NCBI GenBank assembly: GCA_004298915.1
Contig: SCTE01000112.1
Span: 1-12,941, forward strand
DNA from: Chloroflexota bacterium
GTDB lineage: Bacteria; Chloroflexota; Limnocylindria; Limnocylindrales; CSP1-4
Direction: 5' to 3'
DNA: 12,941 nt
Shown: one piece after another, positions 6,582 through 12,941 of the stretch
Position numbering within the stretch: the first letter of the stretch is position 1
How the letters are laid out: each line of letters starts with the position of its first letter
The notes under the pieces: generated by a model
Databases searched by the model: none
Seen by the model: the letters and a program-made list of their open reading frames with translations, nothing else
What the model was told of the DNA's origin: nothing
Program-made: the position numbers and the translations under genes

Positions 6582-7982
6582 TCACGAACCGACGATCACG
6601 ACCGCGGCGGCGGTCACGAACAGGTTGAGGAGCGCGGCGGGCAGGAGCCACTTCCAGGCGAAGCCCATGAGCTGGTCGATCCGGACCCGCGGCAGCGTCC
6701 CGCGCATCCAGACGAACAGGAAGACGAAGGCAAAGGTCTTGGCCATGAACCAGACGAGCCCGGCGACCCAGTCGAAGCTGACGTACGCCCAGGCGAAGGT
6801 CAGCCCGCCGGCGACGACGTTGAACAGCACGAACCCGATGATCAGCGCGACCCACCAGCGCATCGAGCTGCGCACCAGGTAGAACGGCGCCGCGAGGACC
6901 AGCGTCCCAATGAGCGGGGCGAGCCCGATCACGAACAGCAGCGGAATGCCCAGCGAGCCCGGATCCAGCGCGATCGAGAACGGCGTCGCGATGTGGAAGC
7001 TCGGGATGACGGCGCCGACCACGCCGTTCAGCACGTTCACGAGGGCATCGATGTCGAACGGGGCGTTCCAGCCGCCCAGGAACAGGACCACCGTGAGCGC
7101 CGACATGATGAACACGTTCACGTACTCGGCGAAGAAGAAGAAGCCGAAGCGCATGCCCGAGTACTCGGTCGCGAAGCCGGCGACGATCTCCGAGTCGGCC
7201 TCGGTCAGGTCGAACGGCGTCCGGTTCGCCTCGGCGGTCGCGGCGATGAAGAAGATCACGAACCCGAGCGGCTGGCGGAACACGTACCAGTCGGTGAACC
7301 AGCCCGACTGCTGCATGACGATCTGGTTGAGGCTCATCGTGCCGGCCAGGATCAGCAGGCCGACGACCGACAGGGTGAGCGGGATCTCATAGCTGATGAT
7401 CTGGGCCGCGGAACGCAGGCCGCCGAGCAGGGAGTACTTGTTGAAGCTCGACCAGCCGCCCATCAGCAGGCCGACGACGCCCATCCCGCCGACCGCGAAG
7501 AAGTAGAGCAGCCCGATGTTGAAGTCCTGGCCCGCCATCCCCGGCGCGAACGGGATGACGAGGAGCGTCATGACCGCCGCGCCGTAGGTCACGACCGGAG
7601 CCCAGGTGAAGACGATCGAATCAGCGCCCGTCGGCGTGAAGTCCTCCTTGATCAGGACCTTGAGCCCGTGGACCACCGACAGGAGCGACCCCCACGGCCC
7701 GACGCGGTCCGGGCCGACCCGCAGGTTCATGAGCGCAATGACCTTCATCTCGAGGTAGATGTTGAGGAAGGCGATCGGGATCGTGATGACCAGGATGATC
7801 GTCGCGGCCACGAGGAACCGGATGAACCACAGGTTCGCCAGGATCAGGTCCCAGATCGGGCCGCCGAGCACGATGATGAACGCGATGAGCCCGGCTGTGA
7901 GCACGGCCAGCAGCGGAATCAGCGTGAACACGATCTTGCCGGGCAGCGTCAGCCGGCCCCAGGTCCGGGACAGCGCCGTCAT
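6582..7982 (-). CDS. nuoH: NADH-quinone oxidoreductase subunit H, with extra membrane segments
   Basis: NuoH anchors the peripheral arm and forms much of the quinone chamber. Diagnostic motifs: LRVGPDRVGPWGSLL (87-101), KEDFTPTGAD (112-121), SYEIPL (197-202), the acidic quinone loop EANRTPFDLTEADSE (251-265) with VAGFATEYSG (267-276), and near the end RGTLPRVRIDQLMGFAWKW (427-445). At 466 residues it is longer than the usual 320-430. There is an additional hydrophobic segment (17-40) before the canonical first helix (about 54-75). About 95 extra residues lie between GGWNAPF (303-309) and VWFMAKTFAF (410-419), including two strongly hydrophobic stretches (344-370 and 376-400). I chose the ATG at 7982; an in-frame start 60 bases upstream adds only a low-complexity leader. 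GAGGG 9 bases upstream is a weak ribosome site and lies inside the inverted repeat in front of the gene. Confidence 0.95.
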   Translation of the reverse strand: MTALSRTWGRLTLPGKIVFTLIPLLAVLTAGLIAFIIVLGGPIWDLILANLWFIRFLVAATIILVITIPIAFLNIYLEMKVIALMNLRVGPDRVGPWGSLLSVVHGLKVLIKEDFTPTGADSIVFTWAPVVTYGAAVMTLLVIPFAPGMAGQDFNIGLLYFFAVGGMGVVGLLMGGWSSFNKYSLLGGLRSAAQIISYEIPLTLSVVGLLILAGTMSLNQIVMQQSGWFTDWYVFRQPLGFVIFFIAATAEANRTPFDLTEADSEIVAGFATEYSGMRFGFFFFAEYVNVFIMSALTVVLFLGGWNAPFDIDALVNVLNGVVGAVIPSFHIATPFSIALDPGSLGIPLLFVIGLAPLIGTLVLAAPFYLVRSSMRWWVALIIGFVLFNVVAGGLTFAWAYVSFDWVAGLVWFMAKTFAFVFLFVWMRGTLPRVRIDQLMGFAWKWLLPAALLNLFVTAAAVVIVGS

Positions 7983-7984
7983 TC

Positions 7985-8107
7985 GTGACCGCCCTCGGGC
8001 GTGCCCCGGCCAAGGCGGCGGCGAGCACACGAGCGAGCGCACTCCAAGGTGCGTGAGCGAGGGCGCGGAGCCGCCAACGCAGGCCCGGGCCGTTCGAGGG
8101 CGGTCAC
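7985..8107. repeat. 13-bp perfect inverted repeat framing the nuoD-nuoH gap
   Basis: The arms are gtgaccgccctcg (7985-7997) and cgagggcggtcac (8095-8107), with 97 bases between them. On the transcribed strand the first arm contains the nuoD stop codon and the second carries the weak Shine-Dalgarno GAGGG of nuoH, ending two bases before its ATG. The inside is GC-rich and contains a smaller imperfect hairpin (gcgcac at about 8038 and gtgcgt at about 8049) and repeats of gagcgag. There is no T tract, so it does not look like a terminator. It may be a structured leader that controls nuoH translation, or a small palindromic insertion. No other gene is seen in this gap, which is the largest within the operon. 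Confidence 0.75.
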
Positions 8108-9333
8108 TTGTCGACTCCGCCCATCACCGGGTCGAGGCTGGCCATGACGGCCATCGTGTCGGCGATCAGGTTGTTTTTCATCAGCAGCCCGACGGACTGG
8201 AGGTGGATGAAGCTCGGGTCGTGGATCCGCATCCGGAAGGGCTGGTCGGTTCCGTCGCTGATGGCGTACGTCGCGTACTGCCCTCGCGGACCCTCGATGG
8301 CGGCGTAGGCGCGCCCCGGCCGCGGCCGCAGCAGGCGCGGCAGCTTGGCCATGATCGGGCTGTCGGGCATCTGGTGGAGGCACTGGTCGATGATCCGCAG
8401 GCTCTGCTTGATCTCCTCCATTCGCAGGAGGTAGCGGGCCAGCGAGTCGCCTTCGGAGCGCGTCGGAATGTCGAAATCGAGCTCCGGATAGATCGAGTAC
8501 GGGTGGGCGCGCCGGACGTCGAACGGGCTCCCGGTCGCGCGCAGGTTGGGTCCGCTCATGCACATGCTGAGGGCCGTCTCGGTGTCGATGACCCCGAGCC
8601 CGCGAGCGCGTCGGACGAAGATCTCGTTCTCGTTCAGGAGGGTGAGGTTGGACTCGATCTGACCGGTCGCGCGGCTCATCCAGTCCCCGAGCCGGCTCAT
8701 GAAGTCGTGGTTGAGGTCGCCGTTCACCCCACCGATCCGGAAGTAGTTGAAGAGCATCCGCTGTCCCGTCAGCGCGGCCAGCATCTCGACGATCTCGTCC
8801 CGCTCGATGAACGACCACAGGATCGGCGTCAGCCCGCCGAGATCGAGCGCGAACCAGCCCATGAAGAGCGCGTGGCTGGCGATGCGATTGAGCTCGCCGG
8901 ACAGGACGCGGATGTACTCGGCACGGCGCGGGACCTCGACGTCGAGGAGCTTCTCGAAGGCCATCACCGGCGACCACTCGCAGAACAGGGAGCTGATGTA
9001 CTCGAGCGGATCGACCTGGCTGATGACCTGGTGGTAGTCGGCGTTCTCGCACAGCTTCTCGACGCCACGATGGAGGTAGCCGAGCACCGGGTCCAGGTCG
9101 ACGACCTTCTCGCCGTCGAGCTTCAAGACGACGCGCAGGACCCCGTGCGTCGATGGGTGCTGCGGGCCCATGTTGAGGAACATCTCGCCATCGCCGAGCG
9201 TGTAGAACTCGGCCTCGCGCTCCGTGCGCGGCGGGTACGGCGGGATCGGCTCGAACGCCCCGATCTGGTCATCGAGCATGACCCGCGGGTCGTCGGCCGA
9301 CGCGTGCTGGTGGGGACCGGCGGTCGTGGTCAT
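8104..9333 (-). CDS. nuoD: NADH-quinone oxidoreductase subunit D
   Basis: NuoD is the 49-kDa-type peripheral subunit that forms the quinone head-group site with NuoB. The 409-residue product carries NMGPQHPSTHGVLRVVLKLD (54-73), with the quinone-site histidines (H59, H63) and the arginine R67 that corresponds to the residue next to cluster N2. LGYLHRGVEKLCENADYHQ follows, with Y100 at the quinone tyrosine position. The C-terminus, SFIHLQSVGLLMKNNLIAD then MASLDPVMGGVDK, matches the family end. About 50 residues precede the core, and the first 20 are low in recognisable signal. The ATG at 9333 is 7 bases after the nuoC TAG. The stop codon lies in one arm of the inverted repeat before nuoH. The adjacent midA may act on this protein. 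Confidence 0.97.
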   Translation of the reverse strand: MTTTAGPHQHASADDPRVMLDDQIGAFEPIPPYPPRTEREAEFYTLGDGEMFLNMGPQHPSTHGVLRVVLKLDGEKVVDLDPVLGYLHRGVEKLCENADYHQVISQVDPLEYISSLFCEWSPVMAFEKLLDVEVPRRAEYIRVLSGELNRIASHALFMGWFALDLGGLTPILWSFIERDEIVEMLAALTGQRMLFNYFRIGGVNGDLNHDFMSRLGDWMSRATGQIESNLTLLNENEIFVRRARGLGVIDTETALSMCMSGPNLRATGSPFDVRRAHPYSIYPELDFDIPTRSEGDSLARYLLRMEEIKQSLRIIDQCLHQMPDSPIMAKLPRLLRPRPGRAYAAIEGPRGQYATYAISDGTDQPFRMRIHDPSFIHLQSVGLLMKNNLIADTMAVMASLDPVMGGVDK

Positions 9334-9340
9334 CGGTGCC

Positions 9341-9886
9341 CTAGGCCTTCACGCGGCGGATCGTGCCGGCCGGCGCGCCCTGCGGGGCGTGGCTGCGTTC
9401 CATGTGTCGGACGCCGCCACCGGGAGACCGCGCGGCGTCATCGGGCAGGAAGAAGTCCTTGCGAAGCGGAAAGCTCGTGTAGTCGGGTGGCATGTAGATC
9501 CGCCGGAGGTCGCGGTTGCCCTCGAACACGATCCCGAACATGTCGTACGCCTCGCGCTCCATCCATTCGGCGCCCTTCCACAGGAACGTGATCGACGGGG
9601 TCCGTGGGTCGTCGCGCGGGATCCGGTCGGCGACGACCCGGAGCCAGTCCGACGTGGTTTCGCTCCAAAGGTGATAGACGACCTGCATGTGATCGCCGGT
9701 ATCGACGCCCGCGAGGTCCGACAGCATGAGGAATCCGAACTCCGGCTCGTCGTGGAGCGCGCGGAGGACGTCCGGCGCGGCGCCGGCTGGGATTCGCAGC
9801 TCGGTCTCGTCGTGCCGCTGCCGGATCGGACCGGAGGCGATGTCGCCGAACCTGGCCTGCAGGCGTGCCTTGAGCGCTCGATCCAC
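9341..9886 (-). CDS. nuoC: NADH-quinone oxidoreductase subunit C
   Basis: NuoC is the 30-kDa-type peripheral subunit that supports NuoD. The 181-residue product contains the family signature: EREAYDMFGIVFEGNRDLRR followed by IYMPPDYTSFPLRKDFFLPD (usual form ExxxYDxFGIxFxGHPDLRRIxxPxDxxxxPLRKDF). HP of the usual GHPDLRR reads NR here. Upstream, FGFLMLSDLAGVDTGDHMQV and VVYHLW correspond to the preceding beta region. A tail of about 28 residues after RKDFFLPD is proline- and arginine-rich. The start is GTG at 9886, four bases after the nuoB stop; no better start is nearby. It is not fused to nuoD, unlike in enterobacteria. Confidence 0.96.
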   Translation of the reverse strand: MDRALKARLQARFGDIASGPIRQRHDETELRIPAGAAPDVLRALHDEPEFGFLMLSDLAGVDTGDHMQVVYHLWSETTSDWLRVVADRIPRDDPRTPSITFLWKGAEWMEREAYDMFGIVFEGNRDLRRIYMPPDYTSFPLRKDFFLPDDAARSPGGGVRHMERSHAPQGAPAGTIRRVKA

Positions 9887-9890
9887 CGCG

Positions 9891-10628
9891 TCAGACTCCC
9901 GGGGGTACGGTCGGCCCGATGGCCCGATCCGCCCACTGGCCGCGACGATCCTTGACGAGCTGCTGGAGCTTCATCATCCCGTAGATGAGCCCCTCCGGCC
10001 GCGGTGGGCAGCCCGGGATGTAGACGTCAACCGGCATGACCCGGTCGATCCCCTCGATCGTGCTGTAGCTCCGCTTGTAGCGGCCGCCGGAGCAGGTGCA
10101 GTCGCCCATCGCCACGCACCACTTCGGCTCGGGCATCTGCTCCCAGAGGCGGACGAGCGGCCCGGCCATCTTCGTGGTCAGCGTACCGGCAACGATCAGG
10201 ACGTCGGCCTGCCGGGGCGACGCGCGGAACGGGAACATGCCCCAGCGATCCATGTCGTTCTTCGAGGTCGCCGCGCTCATCATCTCGATCGCACAGCAGG
10301 CGAGGCCCGACAGCAGCGGCCACAGGCTGTTCGCTCGAAGGAGGTCGAGGACGACGTCGGCCCGGGCCGGGATCACCTCGAGCATGCCCGACCAGCGGGC
10401 GTCATCCCGGCGCGACACGTCGCTCGCGGCGAGCTCCGCGAGGTGGGCCACGCCGCTCTCCCGTCCGCTGTCGTAGGCGGCGCCCTCGGCCGAGGTCCAG
10501 AGGTCGTTCCGGACGACGATGGGGGCGGTCAGCGCGGACTCGCCCGGCACGATCAGGGCGGTGCCCGCCGAGCCTTCGCCGCTCCCGGCCCCGGTCGAGC
10601 GCTCGATCGCGCCGTCGTTGTCGCTCAT
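9891..10628 (-). CDS. nuoB: NADH-quinone oxidoreductase subunit B, N2 cluster subunit with long N-terminal extension
   Basis: NuoB carries the terminal 4Fe-4S cluster N2, which passes electrons to quinone. The four N2 ligands are visible: the tandem cysteines in SGLACCAIEMM (C111, C112), C177 in AMGDCTCSGG, and C207 in VDVYIPGCPPRPEGLIYG. The second motif normally reads G.CA.SGG; here it is GDCTCSGG, adding C179 next to the ligand. The core begins near residue 84, so about 80 residues precede it, which is much longer than usual. That extension is rich in Gly, Ala, Ser and charged residues and has no recognised domain. The ATG at 10628 overlaps the nuoA stop as ATGA, supporting this start over a longer in-frame one at 10745 that would overlap nuoA by 121 bases. 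Confidence 0.95.
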   Translation of the reverse strand: MSDNDGAIERSTGAGSGEGSAGTALIVPGESALTAPIVVRNDLWTSAEGAAYDSGRESGVAHLAELAASDVSRRDDARWSGMLEVIPARADVVLDLLRANSLWPLLSGLACCAIEMMSAATSKNDMDRWGMFPFRASPRQADVLIVAGTLTTKMAGPLVRLWEQMPEPKWCVAMGDCTCSGGRYKRSYSTIEGIDRVMPVDVYIPGCPPRPEGLIYGMMKLQQLVKDRRGQWADRAIGPTVPPGV

Positions 10629-11101
10629 CGCCACGTCAGCACGCCCTTCCGCCAGGCATAGGCCAGGCCGACAAGGAGGATCCCCACGAATACGAGCATG
10701 CTCACGAACCCACCCAGCAGGATGTCCCGGAAGACCACCGCCCACAGGTAGATGAAGATGACCTCGATGTCGAACGCCACGAACAGCAGGGCGTAGATGT
10801 AGAACGACAGGCCGAATCGACCGTGGGTATCGCCGAACGTGTCGATGCCGGATTCGTAGGGCAGGCCCTTGTGGACGTCACCGCGATTGCGATGCGACAG
10901 AAGCCACGCGGCGCCAAACGTCAGGAACGTGAACGACACGGCTGCGATGGCGAACCCGACGATGTACCAGATCCCGGTCAACCGATCCTCACTCCAAACG
11001 GCGCCGGTCGCGGGCGACGCTCGCTGCTGGGCGGCAACGTCCATGGGCTGGACGACGCTGGTGGCCTGTCCGACTGGCGCACGGGCACGCCTGTCGCCCA
11101 T
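10625..11101 (-). CDS. nuoA: NADH-quinone oxidoreductase subunit A
   Basis: NuoA is a three-helix membrane subunit at the quinone site and the usual first gene of the operon. Helices lie at about 43-67, 98-121 and 126-148 when counted from the ATG at 11101 (158 residues). The signature is YESGIDTFGDTHGRFGLSFY followed by YALLFVAFDIEVIFIYLWAV, with the conserved FDIEV acidic pair. The loop cysteine of the common YECG reads serine here (YESG). The start is uncertain: in-frame candidates are GTG at 11149, ATG at 11107, ATG at 11101 and ATG at 11044. None has a Shine-Dalgarno. I favour 11101 because a TAGAAT box ends four bases upstream, which suggests a leaderless or nearly leaderless message. 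The family core begins near residue 42, so all candidates leave an N-terminal extension. Confidence 0.93.
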   Translation of the reverse strand: MGDRRARAPVGQATSVVQPMDVAAQQRASPATGAVWSEDRLTGIWYIVGFAIAAVSFTFLTFGAAWLLSHRNRGDVHKGLPYESGIDTFGDTHGRFGLSFYIYALLFVAFDIEVIFIYLWAVVFRDILLGGFVSMLVFVGILLVGLAYAWRKGVLTWR

Positions 11102-11105
11102 CGGC

Positions 11106-11111
11106 ATTCTA
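11106..11111 (-). promoter_or_regulatory. Possible -10 box for a leaderless nuoA transcript
   Basis: On the minus strand TAGAAT matches five of six bases of TATAAT and ends four bases before the ATG at 11101. The context TGATAGAATGCCGATG places a transcription start at or next to the start codon. No convincing -35 is seen; CTGCCG lies 16 bases upstream and matches TTGACA weakly. The box overlaps the alternative ATG at 11107. This is inference from spacing and sequence only. Confidence 0.35.
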
Positions 11112-11173
11112 TCAGGGGTACCCGGTCCGGCAGCGTGCTCGCACGGCACCGCCGGGAAGGAGCGAGGGAGGGT

Positions 11174-11224
11174 CGAAGGGCGGTCTGCACCGAGCGCGCG
11201 TGCAAGATCACAGACCGCCCTTCG
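11174..11224. promoter_or_regulatory. Stem-loop upstream of nuoA (14-bp perfect arms, 23-base loop)
   Basis: The arms cgaagggcggtctg (11174-11187) and cagaccgcccttcg (11211-11224) are perfect inverted repeats. A competing inner pairing, tgcac (11186-11190) with gtgca (11200-11204), is also possible. There is no T run on either side, so it is not a typical Rho-independent terminator, though it could end or attenuate read-through from midA. It lies between the midA stop and nuoA. If transcription starts upstream it would be in the nuoA leader. The core agggcggtc also occurs in the inverted repeat before nuoH. Confidence 0.7.
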
Positions 11225-11283
11225 TCGTGCACCCCGACGAGGGGTTGAACCGGAATGTGGCGGCTCGGGGACCGGCGATGCAA

Positions 11284-11299
11284 TAGGTAACGTTACCTA
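11284..11299. promoter_or_regulatory. Perfect 16-bp palindrome, probable operator
   Basis: taggtaacgttaccta is its own reverse complement. It is strikingly AT-rich for this DNA and lies in the midA-nuoA gap, about 180 bp upstream of the nuoA start. A symmetric AT-rich site with a central CG suits a dimeric repressor such as a LacI-family protein, but the regulator cannot be identified from the site. I see no second copy in the window. Confidence 0.6.
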
Positions 11300-11395
11300 G
11301 TCAGACTGCACCGCTCCCCTCAGGAGGACACCAGCTGGCGCGGGCTGAACCGCACCGGGGCCGTGCCCTGGGTGCCGGTGTCGCGCCGGGCGGGA

Positions 11396-12592
11396 TCAGG
11401 CACGGGCCATCCGGAATTCGAGGCCCCGCAGGGGTGGCCCGGCGAGCTCGCGACCGAAGAGCATCACCGCAAACCGTCCAGTGGCCGCGGGATCGAGGAG
11501 GCGGAACAGGGCCGAGCGAGCCTCGAGATACGAACCGAGCTCGGTCGTGCGGTCGGACTGGAGGGACACCAGGAGGTCGCCGGCGCCGAGCCCGGTCAGG
11601 AACTCGGCCTGGGTCGTGGTTCCCAGATGGGCGAGGCCCGCGGCCGTGGCAGCGCGCTCGACGGCGGTCAGGTCCACGTGCGCGGTCAGGTCCTGTCGAC
11701 CGACGTTCCGGAACGGATCGTCGTGGACGCGATGGCGGGTGTACGCACGCAGCAGGCTCCCCCGATCGGGCGCGTACAGCGCCGGCGCCGGGTGACCGTA
11801 GTCGACGAGCAGCACGAGACCGCGCTCGAGGCCGGCGGCCGCGCCGGCAACCCAGCCATCGACCTCGAGGCAGACCTCGGCCGGCTGGCCTGCGGCCAGC
11901 TCGACCCCCTCAGCCTCGAGCCGAGCCGCGAGGTCCCGGGTCGAGGGGTCGCCCTCGATCGATTCGAAGCCGCCGTCGGCTCCGATGGCGACGAGGAGCT
12001 CCCGAACGGTGCCGTCCCGCGCCCCGACGACCCGGTGGACCGGCAGCGCATCGATGACCTCGTTGGCGATCACCGCACCGATGATCGGACGGCCGTCGTC
12101 GGGCTCGAGGATATCGTCAGCGCCGACGGCCGCCAGCCGGGCTCTGACCTGGTCTTCGCGGGCTGCCGCCCGCTCCGCGATCCGATAGCGGATTCCCCCT
12201 CGGAGCGCGGAGCCGCTCCGCGTCAGGCCCTCCACGATGCCCGCGGCAAGGGCGCCGGACCCGGCGCCGTACTCGCGAACGGTGAAGGTCGCCGGGCGCC
12301 CCAGCCGCTCCCAGACCTCGTCGAGCTGGCGCGCCACGGTCCAGCCGAAGATCGGGTGCGATTCGGGCGCGGTGAGAAAGTCGGCCTCGCGGCCCGGGCC
12401 GCGGGACCCCGTCGCGTAGTAGCCGTGGTCCGGCTGGTACAGCGCCAGGTCCATGAACCGGGCGAAGGTCATCGGGCCGCTCGAGGCGATCTCGGCGCGG
12501 ATCATGGCCACGAGGGCCGGATCGTCCCCCGGCTCGGGAGCCGGTTGGAGATCGGCTGCCCGCCGCAGGGCGATCCTCGGCTCGTCGGTCAT
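11396..12592 (-). CDS. midA: SAM-dependent methyltransferase, MidA/NDUFAF7 family (complex I assembly)
   Basis: The 398-residue product belongs to the MidA family (COG1565, DUF185), class I methyltransferases whose human member NDUFAF7 dimethylates an arginine of NDUFS2, the NuoD homologue, during complex I assembly. Motifs: FARFMDLALYQPDHGYYAT (43-61), ADFLTAPESHPIFG (70-83), the SAM-binding REYGAGSGALAAGI (106-119), and AVIANEVIDALPVHRVV, the family's acidic/N-E-x-x-D-A-x-P-V signature. LVLLVDYGHPAPALY is also typical. The ATG at 12592 overlaps the upstream gene's stop as ATGA. An in-frame upstream extension to 12730 is arginine/glycine-rich and overlaps that gene, so it was not used. Its place just ahead of a nuo operon fits a role on NuoD. 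That bacterial MidA methylates NuoD is inference; the family call is firm. Confidence 0.9.
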   Translation of the reverse strand: MTDEPRIALRRAADLQPAPEPGDDPALVAMIRAEIASSGPMTFARFMDLALYQPDHGYYATGSRGPGREADFLTAPESHPIFGWTVARQLDEVWERLGRPATFTVREYGAGSGALAAGIVEGLTRSGSALRGGIRYRIAERAAAREDQVRARLAAVGADDILEPDDGRPIIGAVIANEVIDALPVHRVVGARDGTVRELLVAIGADGGFESIEGDPSTRDLAARLEAEGVELAAGQPAEVCLEVDGWVAGAAAGLERGLVLLVDYGHPAPALYAPDRGSLLRAYTRHRVHDDPFRNVGRQDLTAHVDLTAVERAATAAGLAHLGTTTQAEFLTGLGAGDLLVSLQSDRTTELGSYLEARSALFRLLDPAATGRFAVMLFGRELAGPPLRGLEFRMARA

Positions 12593-12941
12593 TGCCCCGA
12601 CCCCGGGTCCTCGTCGTCGGCCGCGGGGGCCCGCAGGGCGAGGCGGAGACCCGGACCGACCAGCGTGTGCCCGCCCAACACGATCGGGACCCGGGACCCG
12701 GCGGCCGAGGCGGTCAGCGCACGCAGCCACGGATCGGCGATCCGATCGTGGAGCAGCAGGTCACTGGCAAATCGATCCTCGGCGGTCGGCCAGGCCAGCT
12801 CGTCGCGCCCGAACCGATGGGCCATGAGGACGCGCGTGTCGATTACCGCGGCATCGGCCAGCGCTTCGATGAGCGTCGCGAGGGTGTCCGGTCCGTCCCG
12901 GTCGAGGAGGAGCCCGAGGGTCGAGCGCACCGGTCGTTGAT
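12589..12941 (-). CDS. Protein of unknown function, C-terminal part (5' end beyond window)
   Basis: The reading frame is open from the right edge to the TGA at 12591-12589, giving about 117 residues. An in-frame GTG occurs at 12930, but no stop lies between it and the edge, so the true start is probably outside. I do not recognise the family. Visible features are RVLMAHRFGRDELAWP, then FASDLLLHDRIADPWLRALT and RVPIVLGGHTLVGPGLRLAL, and an acidic tail ending DDEDPGSGQ. There are no cysteines, membrane segments or obvious catalytic motif. The stop overlaps the midA start by four bases, so the two genes are likely co-transcribed. Codon use resembles the neighbours, which supports a real gene. 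Confidence 0.7.
   Translation of the reverse strand, partial: QRPVRSTLGLLLDRDGPDTLATLIEALADAAVIDTRVLMAHRFGRDELAWPTAEDRFASDLLLHDRIADPWLRALTASAAGSRVPIVLGGHTLVGPGLRLALRAPAADDEDPGSGQ

Larger units (their letters stand above)
11102..11395. other. Intergenic regulatory region between midA and nuoA
   Basis: This gap of about 294 bp separates two genes that point the same way and is the only long non-coding stretch outside the nuoD-nuoH gap. It contains, in the direction of transcription, the 16-bp palindrome, the 14-bp stem-loop and the TAGAAT box described separately. I see no convincing small gene, tRNA or T-tract terminator in it. It is the natural place for the operon promoter. Confidence 0.55.

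Noticed and set aside
6495..7988. A 497-codon plus-strand frame opposite nuoH
   Set aside because: The product is almost entirely Arg, Asp, Glu and Pro with no motifs. It is the antisense shadow of a hydrophobic, high-GC gene.
7983..8042. Longer nuoH start within the nuoD-nuoH gap
   Set aside because: It adds a non-hydrophobic, low-complexity leader unlike NuoH and runs through the inverted-repeat element.
7759..9591. A 610-codon plus-strand frame crossing nuoH, the gap, nuoD and nuoC
   Set aside because: It spans three well-supported genes on the other strand and shows no family motifs.
11174..11224. Rho-independent terminator after midA
   Set aside because: The stem is good but there is no T run on either side, so I list it only as a stem-loop of unknown role.

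Overview
The window is high-GC bacterial DNA in which every gene I can support lies on the minus strand, so the transcribed order runs from high to low coordinates. It is dominated by a respiratory complex I (nuo) operon. The GC-rich style, the mixture of ATG, GTG and TTG starts, the scarcity of Shine-Dalgarno sequences and the type of complex I proteins suggest a Chloroflexota-like or actinobacterium-like organism. I cannot name the lineage from sequence alone.

Layout from the right edge: a partial gene of unknown function (12589-12941) overlaps a MidA/NDUFAF7-type methyltransferase (11396-12592). A 295-bp regulatory-looking gap follows, holding a perfect 16-bp palindrome, a 14-bp stem-loop and a possible leaderless -10 box. 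Then come nuoA, nuoB, nuoC, nuoD, a 121-bp gap framed by a 13-bp inverted repeat, and nuoH. Next is a three-gene electron-input block (1919-6571), then nuoJ, nuoK and the first 333 codons of nuoL, cut by the left edge.

The membrane and quinone modules (A, B, C, D, H, J, K, L) are recognisable and retain the key residues I checked. The input module is very unusual. Where nuoI normally sits, between nuoH and nuoJ, the first half of NuoI (one 4Fe-4S motif) is fused to the helical N-terminal half of NuoE, which has lost its thioredoxin-like 2Fe-2S domain. A NuoF-like protein follows, with an altered nucleotide loop and only three of the four N3 cluster cysteines. An 882-residue protein comes next; it joins a NuoG-like 2Fe-2S domain, a GltD-type FAD/NAD(P) oxidoreductase, NuoG/hydrogenase-type 4Fe-4S motifs and, at its end, what looks like the missing second half of NuoI. 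The order reads as an ancestral A-B-C-D-H-I-J-K-L operon in which a NuoE/NuoF/GltD-flavoprotein module was inserted inside nuoI.

The working picture, which is inference, is a complex I whose electrons enter mainly through the GltD-type flavoprotein, possibly from NADPH. They would pass along its clusters and the two NuoI halves to N2 in NuoB and then to quinone at the NuoB/NuoD/NuoH interface, with proton pumping by H, J, K, L and further subunits beyond the left edge. The adjacent MidA could be the assembly methyltransferase for NuoD.
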